Notes: generated from the sequence alone by a model not told the origin. 39,031 nt of DNA from DASSWB01 sp035705495 (GCA_035705495.1 DASSWB010000070.1:1-39031), one strand, 5' to 3'. Numbered from the stretch's first letter, positions 7,183 to 17,045 are shown. Program-made: numbers and translations.

Positions 7183-8301
7183 TTAACTATTCAACATCAC
7201 TGGCATTACCAGCATTGTTACTTCTTCGCCTTCATCAAGACCATCAATTGGGGTCAAAATTCCAGCACGATTTGGAAGGCTCATTTCAAGTTGAACTTCA
7301 TTTGCGTTGAGGTTGTTCAGCATTTCGACAAGAAAACGTGAATTGAACCCAATTTGGATGTCATCACCTTGATAAGAACAAGTCAATCGCTCTTCGGCTT
7401 TATTACTGTAATCAATATCTTCTGCGGAAATATTCAATTCGGCACCCGCAATTTTCAGTCTTACCTGATGCGTGGTTTTGTTAGAGAAAATGGAAACCCT
7501 TTTTACAGAACTCAAAAACTGGCTTCTGTCAATGACCAATTTATTCGGATTCTCTTTAGGAATCACAGCTTCGTAATTAGGATATTTCCCGTCGATTAAC
7601 CGACAAATTAATTCCGTGTTTTCAAAAATAAATTTTGCGTTTGATTCATTGTATTCAACAACCACATCACTGTCACTGCCCATGAGAATGGTTTTTAGAA
7701 GATTCAATGGTTTTTTCGGCATAATAAATTCGGCAGTTTGGTCTGCTGAAAGATCGTGCCGAGAATATTTTACCAATTTATGTGCATCGGTAGCCACAAA
7801 AGTCAGGCTGTCAGAAGAAAACTGAAAGAAAACACCACTCATTACGGGTCTTAAATCATCATTTCCGGAAGCGAAAATGGTTTTTCCAATTGCTGTGGAA
7901 AGTACATCGCCTTGAATCACGGTCCGATTCGGTTCTTCCAATTCGGCTGCCCTAGGAAATTCTTCTCCGTTGGCGTATGCCAATGCATATTTTCCATAAT
8001 TCGAACTTAATTCGATTGTATTATTGTCTTCAGCAACAAATGTCAATGGTTGCTCCGGAAAAGTTTTCAAGGTTTCCAAAAGAAGTTTCGCAGGAACCGC
8101 AATTTTTCCTTCGGAATCAGATTCGACTTTCAGTTTGGCCGACATTGTTGTTTCCAAATCGGAAGCAGAAACAGTAAGTTCCCCTTCATTCAATTCAAAA
8201 AGAAAATTATCTAAAATGGGAAGGGTGTTATTGTTGTTGATAACACCACCCAATATTTGTAGTTGTTTTAGCAAATAACCACTTGATACAATAAATTTCA
8301 T
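7183..8301 (-). CDS. dnaN: DNA polymerase III beta subunit (sliding clamp)
   Basis: The 372-residue protein begins MKFIVSSGYLLKQLQILGGV, with the first clamp domain (NTLPILDNFLFEL, LTVSASDLETTMSA). The middle domain holds the ATDAHKLV motif, and the C-terminal domain ends in MLVMPVMLNS, matching the conserved C-terminal M-P-M-x-L that lines the partner-binding pocket. It forms the ring that tethers replicative polymerase to DNA. Length is standard. It is a single gene here, not next to dnaA, as is common in Bacteroidota. Confidence 0.97.
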   Translation of the reverse strand: MKFIVSSGYLLKQLQILGGVINNNNTLPILDNFLFELNEGELTVSASDLETTMSAKLKVESDSEGKIAVPAKLLLETLKTFPEQPLTFVAEDNNTIELSSNYGKYALAYANGEEFPRAAELEEPNRTVIQGDVLSTAIGKTIFASGNDDLRPVMSGVFFQFSSDSLTFVATDAHKLVKYSRHDLSADQTAEFIMPKKPLNLLKTILMGSDSDVVVEYNESNAKFIFENTELICRLIDGKYPNYEAVIPKENPNKLVIDRSQFLSSVKRVSIFSNKTTHQVRLKIAGAELNISAEDIDYSNKAEERLTCSYQGDDIQIGFNSRFLVEMLNNLNANEVQLEMSLPNRAGILTPIDGLDEGEEVTMLVMPVMLNS

Positions 8302-8332
8302 CGATTTTAAGAATATAATTTCTAATAGAGTA

Positions 8333-8340
8333 CAAATATA
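8333..8340 (-). promoter_or_regulatory. -7 promoter box for dnaN
   Basis: The minus strand reads TATATTTG, an exact TAnnTTTG, ending 31 bases upstream of the dnaN start. No clear -33 TTTG at the usual spacing is visible. Confidence 0.5.
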
Positions 8341-8437
8341 TTGTTATTCGCCAAAAAATAAAGTTTAAGAAGGCTTATTTTATTAAAATAAAAAATCGGT
8401 ATTTTTACTCTTTGTTAATGAGAATGAATTATTTACA

Positions 8438-11365
8438 GTGAATTTTATAAAATTGAAAAAAATATTTTTTGTTCTATTGCTCGGGGTTTCGTTTCAAGCC
8501 CTTGCACAAACGGAATCACAGAGACAAGCTATCATAAAAAACTATGATATTGAATATTTAAAATCCATGGCTTCTTCTTTGGAAAAACAATTCCGAAGCG
8601 AACAGGAGAAAGCAATTGATTATGCCCGAGCTAACAACATTCCGATTGTTGTTGAAAAACCAAATGGAGGAATTGCCATTCTGCAAAAAATCACCGACGA
8701 AGGTGTTCTCATCTACTATACAACCTATAACAAAGGAGCTTCCATAACCACCAAAACGAATGAACTTTATGAAGGAGGCGATCTAAATATATCCATTCAA
8801 GGAGAAGAAATGATTATTGGCGTTTGGGACGGCGGTGGCGTGCTTTTGACTCATCAACTCTTGGAAGGAAGGGTAACTCAAATGGACATTCCTACGACTA
8901 ATAGCAATCATTCCACTCATGTCACGGGTACTTTGATAGGATCGGAAGAACCACAAAACGGAAATGCAAGAGGAATGGCTTTTGAAGCGGAAGCTTGGGC
9001 AAGCGATTTTAATAATGACGTTTCTGAAATGATTGAGCTTGCTGCTCAGGGTTTACTTGTTTCCAATCATTCTTATGGATATGCCGCCGAAGATTTGCCC
9101 AATTTTTATTTTGGGGCATACGATTCAAAGGCAGCAGTTATTGATGAAATTGCCTATAATGCTCCACATTATTTAATTGTTTCCTCAGCAGGAAATGATC
9201 GTGGCGAAGGTTATAATGCTGCAGATAATGGATACGATTTGTTGACCGATCAAGCAACTTCAAAAAATAATTTAGTTGTGGCGGCGGTTCATCAGGTGAA
9301 TGAATATACCGGACCCGAAAGCGTTGTCATGTCGTCTTTCAGCAGTTTCGGACCTACAGATGACGGTCGGATCAAACCTGATATTTCTGGAAAGGGAGTG
9401 AACGTTTTCTCTTCAATTGCTACAAATGCCACCTCATATGCTACATATTCTGGTACTTCCATGGCGACTCCGAATGTTTCAGGTTCTTTATTGTTACTAC
9501 AACAACTTCACAATAACTTGAGCGGTTATTTTATGAAATCGTCCACGCTTCGCGGAATTGCCATTCATACCGCTTCGGAAGCGGGTGCGACTGATGGACC
9601 TGATTATCAATTTGGTTGGGGATTGCTGAATATGGAAGCCGCCGCCAGAGTATTACTGGAAAGGAATTTTAGGACGCAAGTAGAAGAAAATAATTTGGAA
9701 AATGAAGCTACTTATACTAAAACCGTGGAAGCTTCTGCCAATGAACCTTTGGTGGTTACCATTGCTTGGACCGATCCTGCGGGTGAAATTCAACAAAGCG
9801 AAGATGAGGACAGCAATGTAAAACGACTCGTGAATGACTTGGATCTGCGTGTAGTTGACGAAGAAGGAAATACTTTTTTTCCTTGGAAATTAAATCCAGT
9901 TAGTTTTGCCGCTCCCGCTTTTAACGGTGATAATGATGTGGATAATGTTGAAAAAATTGAAATTGCAAATCCTTCAGGAATCTATACAATAACCGTTAAC
10001 CATAAAGGAACATTAGTAAATGCCGCACAAGAATATGCCTTGATAATTTCTGGCGTACAGGTCGGTGATTTCATCGTCACAGCCGAAAATCTGGCAACCA
10101 TTGTGTGTGATTTCGAAGAGGCTTCTTTGGAATTTAATTTTTTATCCGCCGATGATTATGAAGGTCCGACAAGCTTTTCGGTAAGCGGCACGCCCGATTC
10201 TGCTGTAGCCACATTTAATCCGTCATCACTAACAGAAACAGGTAATTTCACCTTGAATATCACGAATTTGGAAGGAACGCCAACTGGTGTTTATCCGATT
10301 ACTGTTACGGCAACGGGAACAAATTCTACGCAAGAAATAGTAGTTGATTTAACCGTGGTCAATGCTTCTCCTTTAGAAGATATTTCGGTCACGTTCCCAG
10401 AAGAAAACGCCGAAGAGGTATTTATTTACCCAACTTTTACATGGACCACTTCTGAGGGAGCACAATTTTATGAATTGGAAATTTCGACTGACCCTGAATT
10501 TGATTCAGTGTTTATAAGTATTGTAACTGAGAATATAAGTTATAGCGTACCGGGATTATTTCCATCGACCCAATATTATTGGAGGATTCGGCCCGTGAAT
10601 AATTGTGTGGAAGGAAATTATGTTTCTGGAAGTTTTACCACCGAAGCCTTGGATTGTGCAGCGCCAAAAGTTGCAACCGATACCCCAGTGCTGATTCCCT
10701 CGGTCGCAGCAACCGTGACTTCCAATATAATAATACCTGCAGAACAAAACCTAGTGGTTTCCGATGTGAATGTGACCGTTGAGATTGTTCATACCTATGT
10801 AAGTGATTTTGATTTGTTCCTCGTTTCTCCTTCAGGTACTCAAGTAATACTGTTGGAAAATCCCTGCGGAAGTGAAAATGATGTTGAAGCTACATTTGAT
10901 GACACGGGTTCAGTTTTTGAATGCGCAACTACCGCTCCTGCAATTTCGGGTATTTATCAGCCCGTGGAACCATTAAATCAATTTATTGGTGAAGATTCAG
11001 CAGGGGAGTGGATACTGAAGCTCGTGGATGAATACGATGGTGACGGCGGACTTATTACAAATTTTCAGCTTGAATTCTGCGTTTCGGGAGAATTGAGTGT
11101 GGTGGACAATCAGGAAATTTCAGAATTAAAAATCTTTCCAAATCCGGCGAATGATTTGGTTAACGTTACTTTTCCGAATGCGGGCAATAAAATTTTAATG
11201 GAAGTTTTTGACCTAAAAGGTGGAAAAGTTTTGTCAAAAACCTATGTAAACAATTCAGCATTTTTTAATGAAAAAATAACAACATCCGGTCTTTCAGCTG
11301 GTATGTATTTTATCCGAATAACAAATGATAATCAAATTTCAATAAAAAAATTGATGGTAAGATAG
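8438..11365 (+). CDS. Secreted subtilisin-like S8 protease with P domain and T9SS sorting tail
   Basis: The GTG at 8438 gives 975 residues; a TTG at 8453 would give a cleaner signal peptide (KKIFFVLLLGVSFQALAQ). Catalytic triad: Asp131 in GVWDGGG, His161 in HSTHVTG, Ser341 in GTSMATP; the oxyanion Asn is in SSAGND. After the protease come beta-rich regions, a fibronectin III-like module (FTWTTSEGAQFYELEISTD, TQYYWRIRPVN), a proprotein convertase P domain (DFDLFLVSPSGTQVILLENP, SAGEWILKLVD), and a C-terminal type A sorting domain (LKIFPNPANDLVNV, LSAGMYFIRI, KKLMVR). It is likely exported by Sec, carried through the outer membrane by the type IX system, and anchored or released. The role is extracellular protein degradation; the substrate is unknown. 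Confidence 0.93.
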   Translation: MNFIKLKKIFFVLLLGVSFQALAQTESQRQAIIKNYDIEYLKSMASSLEKQFRSEQEKAIDYARANNIPIVVEKPNGGIAILQKITDEGVLIYYTTYNKGASITTKTNELYEGGDLNISIQGEEMIIGVWDGGGVLLTHQLLEGRVTQMDIPTTNSNHSTHVTGTLIGSEEPQNGNARGMAFEAEAWASDFNNDVSEMIELAAQGLLVSNHSYGYAAEDLPNFYFGAYDSKAAVIDEIAYNAPHYLIVSSAGNDRGEGYNAADNGYDLLTDQATSKNNLVVAAVHQVNEYTGPESVVMSSFSSFGPTDDGRIKPDISGKGVNVFSSIATNATSYATYSGTSMATPNVSGSLLLLQQLHNNLSGYFMKSSTLRGIAIHTASEAGATDGPDYQFGWGLLNMEAAARVLLERNFRTQVEENNLENEATYTKTVEASANEPLVVTIAWTDPAGEIQQSEDEDSNVKRLVNDLDLRVVDEEGNTFFPWKLNPVSFAAPAFNGDNDVDNVEKIEIANPSGIYTITVNHKGTLVNAAQEYALIISGVQVGDFIVTAENLATIVCDFEEASLEFNFLSADDYEGPTSFSVSGTPDSAVATFNPSSLTETGNFTLNITNLEGTPTGVYPITVTATGTNSTQEIVVDLTVVNASPLEDISVTFPEENAEEVFIYPTFTWTTSEGAQFYELEISTDPEFDSVFISIVTENISYSVPGLFPSTQYYWRIRPVNNCVEGNYVSGSFTTEALDCAAPKVATDTPVLIPSVAATVTSNIIIPAEQNLVVSDVNVTVEIVHTYVSDFDLFLVSPSGTQVILLENPCGSENDVEATFDDTGSVFECATTAPAISGIYQPVEPLNQFIGEDSAGEWILKLVDEYDGDGGLITNFQLEFCVSGELSVVDNQEISELKIFPNPANDLVNVTFPNAGNKILMEVFDLKGGKVLSKTYVNNSAFFNEKITTSGLSAGMYFIRITNDNQISIKKLMVR

Positions 11366-11400
11366 CGTTCGAAGAGGTAATTATTGGTAATTGAGATTGT

Positions 11401-11787
11401 TTGAAGAAGCGTAAAAAAGAAATAAATATAACCATCAAGCGGGTTTTGATAATCCAAGAAGATGCGATCATGCTCAAAATTCTGGAGTATTTGTTTCTTT
11501 CATTGGATTTCCAAGTTAAAGCGGTAGAATCATTTACCGAAATCGAACTCGAAGATCAACATGTTTTTTATGACGTGGTGATTACCGATATTCTTTTTGA
11601 AGCTATTTCCCCTACCGAATTTATAATCAATCTTCAAGAATCCATCAATACAGATAATATTATAGTAGTTTCCAATATGGGACAGGAGAAAGTGAGAAAG
11701 AATATTTTCGCCCTGCCTGGAGTAAAAGGTTTTTATGGTATTCCTTTTGATATGGATTTGCTAAAACAGCAAATTGAAGAGTTGTGA
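11401..11787 (+). CDS. Stand-alone receiver domain with an atypical active site
   Basis: The 128-residue protein starts with TTG (KKRKKEINITIKRVLIIQED). It has the acidic pair (QED), the phospho-acceptor strand DVVITD and a Ser at the T/S position (IIVVSNMGQ). The expected K-P near the end is changed: GFYGIPFD has Ile where most receivers have the conserved Lys. It may therefore not be a normal phospho-switch. The stop overlaps the next start (TGATG), so it is translationally coupled to the HEAT and glycosyltransferase genes. The context suggests control of polysaccharide production. Confidence 0.78.
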   Translation: MKKRKKEINITIKRVLIIQEDAIMLKILEYLFLSLDFQVKAVESFTEIELEDQHVFYDVVITDILFEAISPTEFIINLQESINTDNIIVVSNMGQEKVRKNIFALPGVKGFYGIPFDMDLLKQQIEEL

Positions 11788-12827
11788 TGGGGTATGTGCT
11801 GCGTATTGTTATTGAATTCCTTTTTATTGCTTTAATTTTCACTTGGTTTTTTATTGCCATTGTTTTATACGTAAAGAAAAAGAGCAAAAAAAGTTACCAA
11901 AGAATCGAAAAAGTGTTTGCTGAAATTGTGGGATTGCACCTTTATGGTACAGGAACCAAAAACAAAAGTGTCAAAGGCATAAAAAGAACTTTCTTGGCTG
12001 TAGGTGTCCACCAAGGAAATCCGGTAAATGTTCAAACCGTAATAGACCTGATGATTCGGACCCAACGAATGATCTTGGGCAAAAATCATGAAAAACTCAA
12101 ATTATTATATCCGCAGTTACCACCTTACAATACTTCCATCAAAAAGGTAAGGAGTCGTTATTGGTACAATAAAGCGCGAGGGATCAGGGAAATTTATGAA
12201 ATGAGCCAATCCCAATACCTTCAGGAAATTCTTCCTTATCGCAACCATAAAAATTTATATGTTCGGCGCGAAGCACAAATTGCGCTGGTTGTTTTTTTAG
12301 GTTGGAAAAGTTTGCGGTTCTTGCCTTATGTGAAGAAGAATTTCACCTTGTGGCAACAAATAAAAATCGTTGAGAAATTACATGACTTGTATCCAAAAAT
12401 AGAGGTTCATTTTCTGCGGAAAGCATACGATGTGGATACCAATCACGGAAAAGAACTTTTAATGAGGATTATTAGGAAGTTTCAGATTTATGAAGAAGTG
12501 GATTATATTGTTTTCCAGCTTGCAGCGGAAGATTCCGATGTTCGGTTAGCAGCTTTGGATTGTCTTTCGTCCTTCAGCCTAAACCTTTCTCAGCTTCATA
12601 CTTTAAAATCCTTATTTTGGAACTTAAAAAATTCCGAACAACAAGAATTAGCGGTAAAATTAATAAACGAGGCAGAGCCAGAAACCGATGTTTCTTTTTA
12701 TATTCAGCTTCTTAAACATCCAAATGATTCCATTAAATTGAATTCCGCAGAAATTTTATGGAACAATGGTTATAAAGAAGAAGTGGAGCAATTTTACTAT
12801 TCTCAATATCAAACAGTCGCAGATTGA
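11787..12827 (+). CDS. Membrane-anchored HEAT-repeat protein
   Basis: I chose the ATG at 11787 (MGYVLRIVIEFLF) over the GTG one codon before. The 346-residue protein has an N-terminal membrane helix (residues ~5-28), a basic juxtamembrane region (KKKSKKSYQRIEK), then alpha-helical repeats: VRREAQIALVVFLG, VDYIVFQLAAEDSDVRLAAL and HPNDSIKLNSAEILWNNG are HEAT-like. No enzymatic motif is seen. It is probably an inner-membrane scaffold facing the cytoplasm that joins the receiver protein and the glycosyltransferase encoded on each side with overlapping reading frames. HEAT-glycosyltransferase pairs of this kind recur in Bacteroidota, but their biochemistry is unknown to me. Confidence 0.75.
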   Translation: MGYVLRIVIEFLFIALIFTWFFIAIVLYVKKKSKKSYQRIEKVFAEIVGLHLYGTGTKNKSVKGIKRTFLAVGVHQGNPVNVQTVIDLMIRTQRMILGKNHEKLKLLYPQLPPYNTSIKKVRSRYWYNKARGIREIYEMSQSQYLQEILPYRNHKNLYVRREAQIALVVFLGWKSLRFLPYVKKNFTLWQQIKIVEKLHDLYPKIEVHFLRKAYDVDTNHGKELLMRIIRKFQIYEEVDYIVFQLAAEDSDVRLAALDCLSSFSLNLSQLHTLKSLFWNLKNSEQQELAVKLINEAEPETDVSFYIQLLKHPNDSIKLNSAEILWNNGYKEEVEQFYYSQYQTVAD

Positions 12828-14242
12828 ATTATTTTTTCACATTTATAAATTATTTCTTTTTAATCTACGGAATCGTTCTTTTTTCCATCTATTTCTCGTT
12901 CATTATACTGGCAGGAAAAGCCGTAAAGAAAAACAGAAAACGTTCAGTGTTTTTACAGACCAATGACATAGTGAGCGCAACCGATATTCCTTCGGTAACA
13001 CTGGTCGCACCTGCGTATAACGAAGGCAAAACTATCTTGGTTAATGTAAAATCCTTGTTGTCAATTCAGTACCCTTATTTCAATTTAATAGTTGTCAATG
13101 ACGGAAGTACAGACGATTCGTTGGCGCAGTTAATAAAAAAATATTCGCTTGAACCCATAGATATTTCTTTCATCACACAGCCGATTCCAACAAGTCCTGT
13201 AAACTTCATTTACAAAAGTAAAAAACCACAATACAGGCATCTCACGGTAATTGATAAAGTAAATGGCGGTCGGGCCGATGCCATTAACACAGGAATAAAT
13301 TTCTCAACCACAGATTTGGTGCTGTGTACCGACGCCGATTGTATTATAGAACAAGATGCGCTTCTTAAACTTGTAAGACCTTATTTGGAAGAAGACGACA
13401 AGGAAATCATTGCCTGCGGTGGAGCCATAGGTATCGCAAACGATTCTATTATAAGAAATGGGGCGCTTTTAAAATTGAAATTACCAAAGGATTTGGTTCC
13501 TACCATTCAAGTAGTCGAATATATGCGGGCTTTTCTTCTGGGAAGAATGGCTTGGGGTCAAATAAACGGATTGATGCTTGTAAGCGGCGCGTTCGGAATG
13601 TATCCCAGAAAAAGATTGATAGAAGTCGGCGGATTTAACTCGAAAACCGTTGGGGAAGATCTGGAATTATGTATCCGATTGCGCGCGCATATGGAACGAC
13701 TCAAAAAAGAGTATCGTGTGGTTTATATTCCGGAGATTTTATGTTGGACGGAAGCTCCCGGCACTTACGAGATTTTTATAAGACAGCGGGACAGATGGGC
13801 CAGGGGCTTGTGGGAAACGCTAGACTTGCATAGATATTTGTTCTTTAACCGAAAATATCGGGCAATGGGAATGCTGTTTTTTCCTTATTGGTGTTTCTTC
13901 GAATTTGGAGCGCCAATCGTAGAATTTCTAGGAATGATAGTCATCATTGCTTTCGGGATTATGGGTTTTATTAATTGGCAATCGGCCATTTCCTTGCTTG
14001 TAGCTGTTTATATGGTTGGTTGTTTGTTTTCAACGATGTCCATTGCAATGTATGTGAGGAATTTTAAACATTATGCCAATGCCAAAGAAATTATTGAACT
14101 ACTATTGGCGGCATATTTGGAACCTTTTGTATTTCATCCGGTGCTTTTGTACGGTCAAATTAAAGGATATTATAAGAAACTGTTTAAAGTAAAATCCGGA
14201 TGGGGAACCATGACCCGTAAAGGATTTACAACGACTGAATAA
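12824..14242 (+). CDS. Processive family 2 glycosyltransferase (membrane)
   Basis: The TTG start at 12824 overlaps the preceding stop (TTGA). The protein has 472 residues with an N-terminal membrane segment (residues ~5-30), then a GT2 catalytic domain: VAPAYNEGKTI, VVNDGSTDDS, NGGRADAINTG, the DxD motif CTDADC, GEDLELCIRLR and the processive-type RQRDRWARGL. Further membrane helices follow at ~345-385 and ~390-415. This layout is that of cellulose, poly-GlcNAc and related synthases that build and push out a beta-linked polymer. There is no PilZ domain. With the receiver, HEAT and YaiO-like genes it most likely makes an exopolysaccharide; sugar identity cannot be told. Confidence 0.9.
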   Translation: MNYFFTFINYFFLIYGIVLFSIYFSFIILAGKAVKKNRKRSVFLQTNDIVSATDIPSVTLVAPAYNEGKTILVNVKSLLSIQYPYFNLIVVNDGSTDDSLAQLIKKYSLEPIDISFITQPIPTSPVNFIYKSKKPQYRHLTVIDKVNGGRADAINTGINFSTTDLVLCTDADCIIEQDALLKLVRPYLEEDDKEIIACGGAIGIANDSIIRNGALLKLKLPKDLVPTIQVVEYMRAFLLGRMAWGQINGLMLVSGAFGMYPRKRLIEVGGFNSKTVGEDLELCIRLRAHMERLKKEYRVVYIPEILCWTEAPGTYEIFIRQRDRWARGLWETLDLHRYLFFNRKYRAMGMLFFPYWCFFEFGAPIVEFLGMIVIIAFGIMGFINWQSAISLLVAVYMVGCLFSTMSIAMYVRNFKHYANAKEIIELLLAAYLEPFVFHPVLLYGQIKGYYKKLFKVKSGWGTMTRKGFTTTE

Positions 14243-14273
14243 TATTGAAAACGATTTCTCCTTCGGAATTTTT

Positions 14274-14729
14274 TTATTCAAAATAATTGAAGTAATCGTT
14301 TAAATGAAGTGCCATCTCCTGTATTATTTTTTCTCCTTCTGAATTGGATTTTATTTCTCCCAATGAATTTATTTGTTCCAAAAGAGGCATCAGATATATA
14401 TGGAGATTGTCATGAGCTGAACCTTTCATCGTACATTTTTTAATGATGAGATTTTTTTCTTCGTTTAGAAGTGTGGAAAGGTCTTGAAAGTCTGCAATAG
14501 TTTCTGGCTTTGAAGTTGCCAAAATGTTCTGCATGTTTAAAATGCCATTTGTGGTTTCTTCATTTGCTTTCCATTTTTCACCTTGGTTCAACTCGATTTT
14601 GTTATCCTCTTCGTGATTTTCCGAATGAGATTCCACATTTATATTTTTGTTGTCCGATTTGTTGAAATTACAGGAAATCGAAGCAATACACAATACAAGA
14701 GAAAATAAAATAGGGAATGACTTTTTCAT
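14274..14729 (-). CDS. Small lipoprotein of unknown function
   Basis: The 151-residue protein has a lipoprotein signal (MKKSFPILFSLVLCIASISC, Cys20 as lipid anchor), a charged Asn/Glu/His-rich linker, then a helical domain GEKWKANEETTNGILNMQNI with the stretch KCTMKGSAHDNLHIYL. I recall similar lipoproteins with this C-T-M-K-G-x-x-H-D pattern in Bacteroidota, sometimes near metal-resistance genes, but the function is not established. The His, Cys and Met of this stretch could bind a metal (inference). It lies downstream of the YaiO-like gene on the same strand. Confidence 0.7.
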   Translation of the reverse strand: MKKSFPILFSLVLCIASISCNFNKSDNKNINVESHSENHEEDNKIELNQGEKWKANEETTNGILNMQNILATSKPETIADFQDLSTLLNEEKNLIIKKCTMKGSAHDNLHIYLMPLLEQINSLGEIKSNSEGEKIIQEMALHLNDYFNYFE

Positions 14730-14804
14730 TTTAAAAAATTTGATTCGGTTGTAAAGTTACAGAACAAATTTTCTATGGAATATGAGCAAAATCACATCGA
14801 ATTT

Positions 14805-16055
14805 TTAGAAACGGTAACGGTAATTGACACCGGCAATAAACTGAGTTCCTTTTTTATTGCTACTGATATCCTCGAACAACATTCCGCCAGTAAGCTGTAT
14901 GATATGATGATAAGAGAAAGATTTTCTAAATCCAAAATTTGAATAAATAGCATGAAGGGTCTGATTTTCCATTGAAACAGAATAAATGTTTTGTTCCTCC
15001 GGTGAAATTCCCGTACCAATTGTGAATAACAAATAATTATCTGGATCTTTCAAATAATACCTGATATTAAACTGGTAATTCTGAATGAATTGATTGTTTC
15101 GGTGCGGACCAAGATAGGAGCGGGCGTTCAGATAAAATTTATCGACGTAGGCAGTTAATCCAATAACGCCTGTGATAAAATCGGTTTCATTCCTCTTTTC
15201 CCAACGCAAACCTCCTTCGGCTTCAAATCGGTCAGCAAAATTGAAAAATAGGGAAGCATTGGTTCTCAATTCAGGAAAAATTTCGTCCCCAGAAAAACCG
15301 ACATTTAGAAATCCGTAGAACTTCTGGTTGAAAACTGGGTAAGCCTCAATTTCGTAATAAGTTCCTTGCGCATAGGATCTATCGGAGTAATTGATTCTGG
15401 CAAGTACCGCGGTCTGGTTGAAGTTATGTTGATATTCAAAACTCATATTATGCCACGGATTTTTCCTGGAATAATCTCCTTGAAACGAAACAACCTGATA
15501 ATTGACCGCAATTTCATCCGTCGTGGTTCGTTTCAAAATATTTTGAAGTAAGTACCGATCACCATCTGAAAGATTTGCATTTCTAAAAAGATTCAGTGCT
15601 ATTTCCCGAGCCGATTTAAAGTCTTTCGTCTCTGTATAAGTCGTAGCCTTCAGTGTTTGAAAATGAAGATCATCAGGGTATATTTGTTCATATTTTTCAA
15701 TCAACCGAAGTCTTTCCGCAGTAGTATTTTCTTCACGAATGCGTTTGTGAACCAGATTTTTTACATCTGGATAATTAGGGGCTTTGTTGGTTAAATATTC
15801 CAGATCTTGATCTACGGCATCAAGTCTTCCCAAGGCAAAATTATTTCTCACTTGAAAAAGTCGGATATCGTGATAATCCGGTGCGAGCTCCAATCCGCGT
15901 TGCGTGTATTGCAATGAAGTGGTAAAATCTTGATTTTTGTAGAGTTCGATGGCTTTTCGAAGAATCTCGTCGGAATCGTTTGTTGATATTTCCTGCGACT
16001 GAACAAAAAAAGCGCTACAGAAAAAATAAAGAACAAATAATTTTTTTAAATCCAT
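14805..16055 (-). CDS. YaiO-family outer membrane beta-barrel protein with TPR domain
   Basis: The 416-residue protein has a signal peptide (KKLFVLYFFCSAFFVQSQ), TPR-like helices to about residue 175 (LRKAIELYKNQDFTTSLQYT, GLELAPDYHDIRLFQVRNNF), and a C-terminal beta-barrel of alternating aromatic strands ending in YRYRF, the terminal aromatic residue expected for outer membrane barrels. YaiO-type proteins resemble the export parts of exopolysaccharide systems such as PgaA. It converges with the receiver-HEAT-glycosyltransferase operon and probably provides the outer membrane route for the polymer. Confidence 0.85.
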   Translation of the reverse strand: MDLKKLFVLYFFCSAFFVQSQEISTNDSDEILRKAIELYKNQDFTTSLQYTQRGLELAPDYHDIRLFQVRNNFALGRLDAVDQDLEYLTNKAPNYPDVKNLVHKRIREENTTAERLRLIEKYEQIYPDDLHFQTLKATTYTETKDFKSAREIALNLFRNANLSDGDRYLLQNILKRTTTDEIAVNYQVVSFQGDYSRKNPWHNMSFEYQHNFNQTAVLARINYSDRSYAQGTYYEIEAYPVFNQKFYGFLNVGFSGDEIFPELRTNASLFFNFADRFEAEGGLRWEKRNETDFITGVIGLTAYVDKFYLNARSYLGPHRNNQFIQNYQFNIRYYLKDPDNYLLFTIGTGISPEEQNIYSVSMENQTLHAIYSNFGFRKSFSYHHIIQLTGGMLFEDISSNKKGTQFIAGVNYRYRF

Positions 16056-16302
16056 TCACAACTCCTTTTGATGTTGCAAATGTAGCAAGTTTCACGTTAC
16101 CTATAGGACATAAAATTGAGTATAACTAACATGCACAGATTACTTGAAAGTACTCCATCTTTTTAATTATTCCTGAACGAAGTACGGTTTTACCATCTTC
16201 TTTTTTTGAATACATCTAATACCGATAAGTGGGTATTGTAGGAAATTGAAAGTTGATATATTTTTAACCACATACTTTTCCCTAACTTAATACATTAACA
16301 AG

Positions 16303-16995
16303 ATGAGTAAATTTTTACAAATTTCAGGAAAGTTCTTTTTTCTAGGACTTCTTATTTTCTCGACGCTCAGTTGCGAACCCGAAGAAGATAGTTATACCGA
16401 CGACGGATACTCTGGAGGAGACAACGGTAGTGGGTATTATGGTAATTGGAAACGTAACGACGGTTCCATAAATACCTATGTGAAATTTTACGGAACAACA
16501 GCTGTCACCTGTAATAATGGGACTGAAACCTATGGTAGCTTTGATTCTTCAGAACCCTCGATGACTTATAATATTGAAGGCAATATCATTAAGTTTCCAC
16601 TTCAGTTTGATGGAGACAACCTTCTGGTGGGAGTTCCAAATCAGGCTTTAGAAACTCATAATGCTTCTCCGTATATTAGAACTAGCGGATATTGCACCAG
16701 TAGCGGCGACGGAAATGGTGATGGAAACGGCAATGGAGATGGTGATGGAAACCTCATGTTTTGGACGCAGAGTGACTTAGGTTGCGGTATGATCAGTGTA
16801 GAAATCAGTAATTATAGTGGAACAATTTCTTCGTACTATAGTGGTGGCGCACCAAGTTGTGGTGCCTCTGGGTCGGCAAATTTCACTTTACCTGAAGGTA
16901 ATTACTCTTTTTCTGCAAGCTGTTCAGGTTATACATGGAACGGAAGTGTTTCCGTGAGTTCTGGAGGTTGTTCCAAAATGGAACTTACTCTTTAA
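16303..16995 (+). CDS. Predicted surface lipoprotein with Gly/Asp repeat linker
   Basis: The 230-residue protein has a lipobox (IFSTLSC) at residue ~24, followed by an acidic Asp/Gly/Ser-rich start (EPEEDSYTDDGYSGGDNGSG) that resembles a surface-export signal of Bacteroidota lipoproteins. A first compact domain (GNWKRNDGSINTYVKFYG) is joined by a G-D-G-N-G repeat linker (residues ~135-149) to a second, Cys-containing beta domain (FWTQSDLGCGMISVEIS). That domain looks like a small beta-sandwich with paired cysteines. No enzyme motif is seen. The Gly-Asn-Asp linker is encoded by a short internal tandem repeat near 16710-16750. Confidence 0.75.
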   Translation: MSKFLQISGKFFFLGLLIFSTLSCEPEEDSYTDDGYSGGDNGSGYYGNWKRNDGSINTYVKFYGTTAVTCNNGTETYGSFDSSEPSMTYNIEGNIIKFPLQFDGDNLLVGVPNQALETHNASPYIRTSGYCTSSGDGNGDGNGNGDGDGNLMFWTQSDLGCGMISVEISNYSGTISSYYSGGAPSCGASGSANFTLPEGNYSFSASCSGYTWNGSVSVSSGGCSKMELTL

Positions 16996-17015
16996 TCAAT
17001 CCTCTTCTAAAAACT

Positions 17016-17045
17016 AAAAAGTGGCGCTTTTGTGTCACTTTTTTT
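17016..17045 (+). terminator. Rho-independent terminator after the lipoprotein gene
   Basis: AAAAAGTG (17016-17023) pairs with CACTTTTT (17036-17043), and G-C and wobble pairs continue the stem inwards. A T-run follows directly. Confidence 0.75.
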
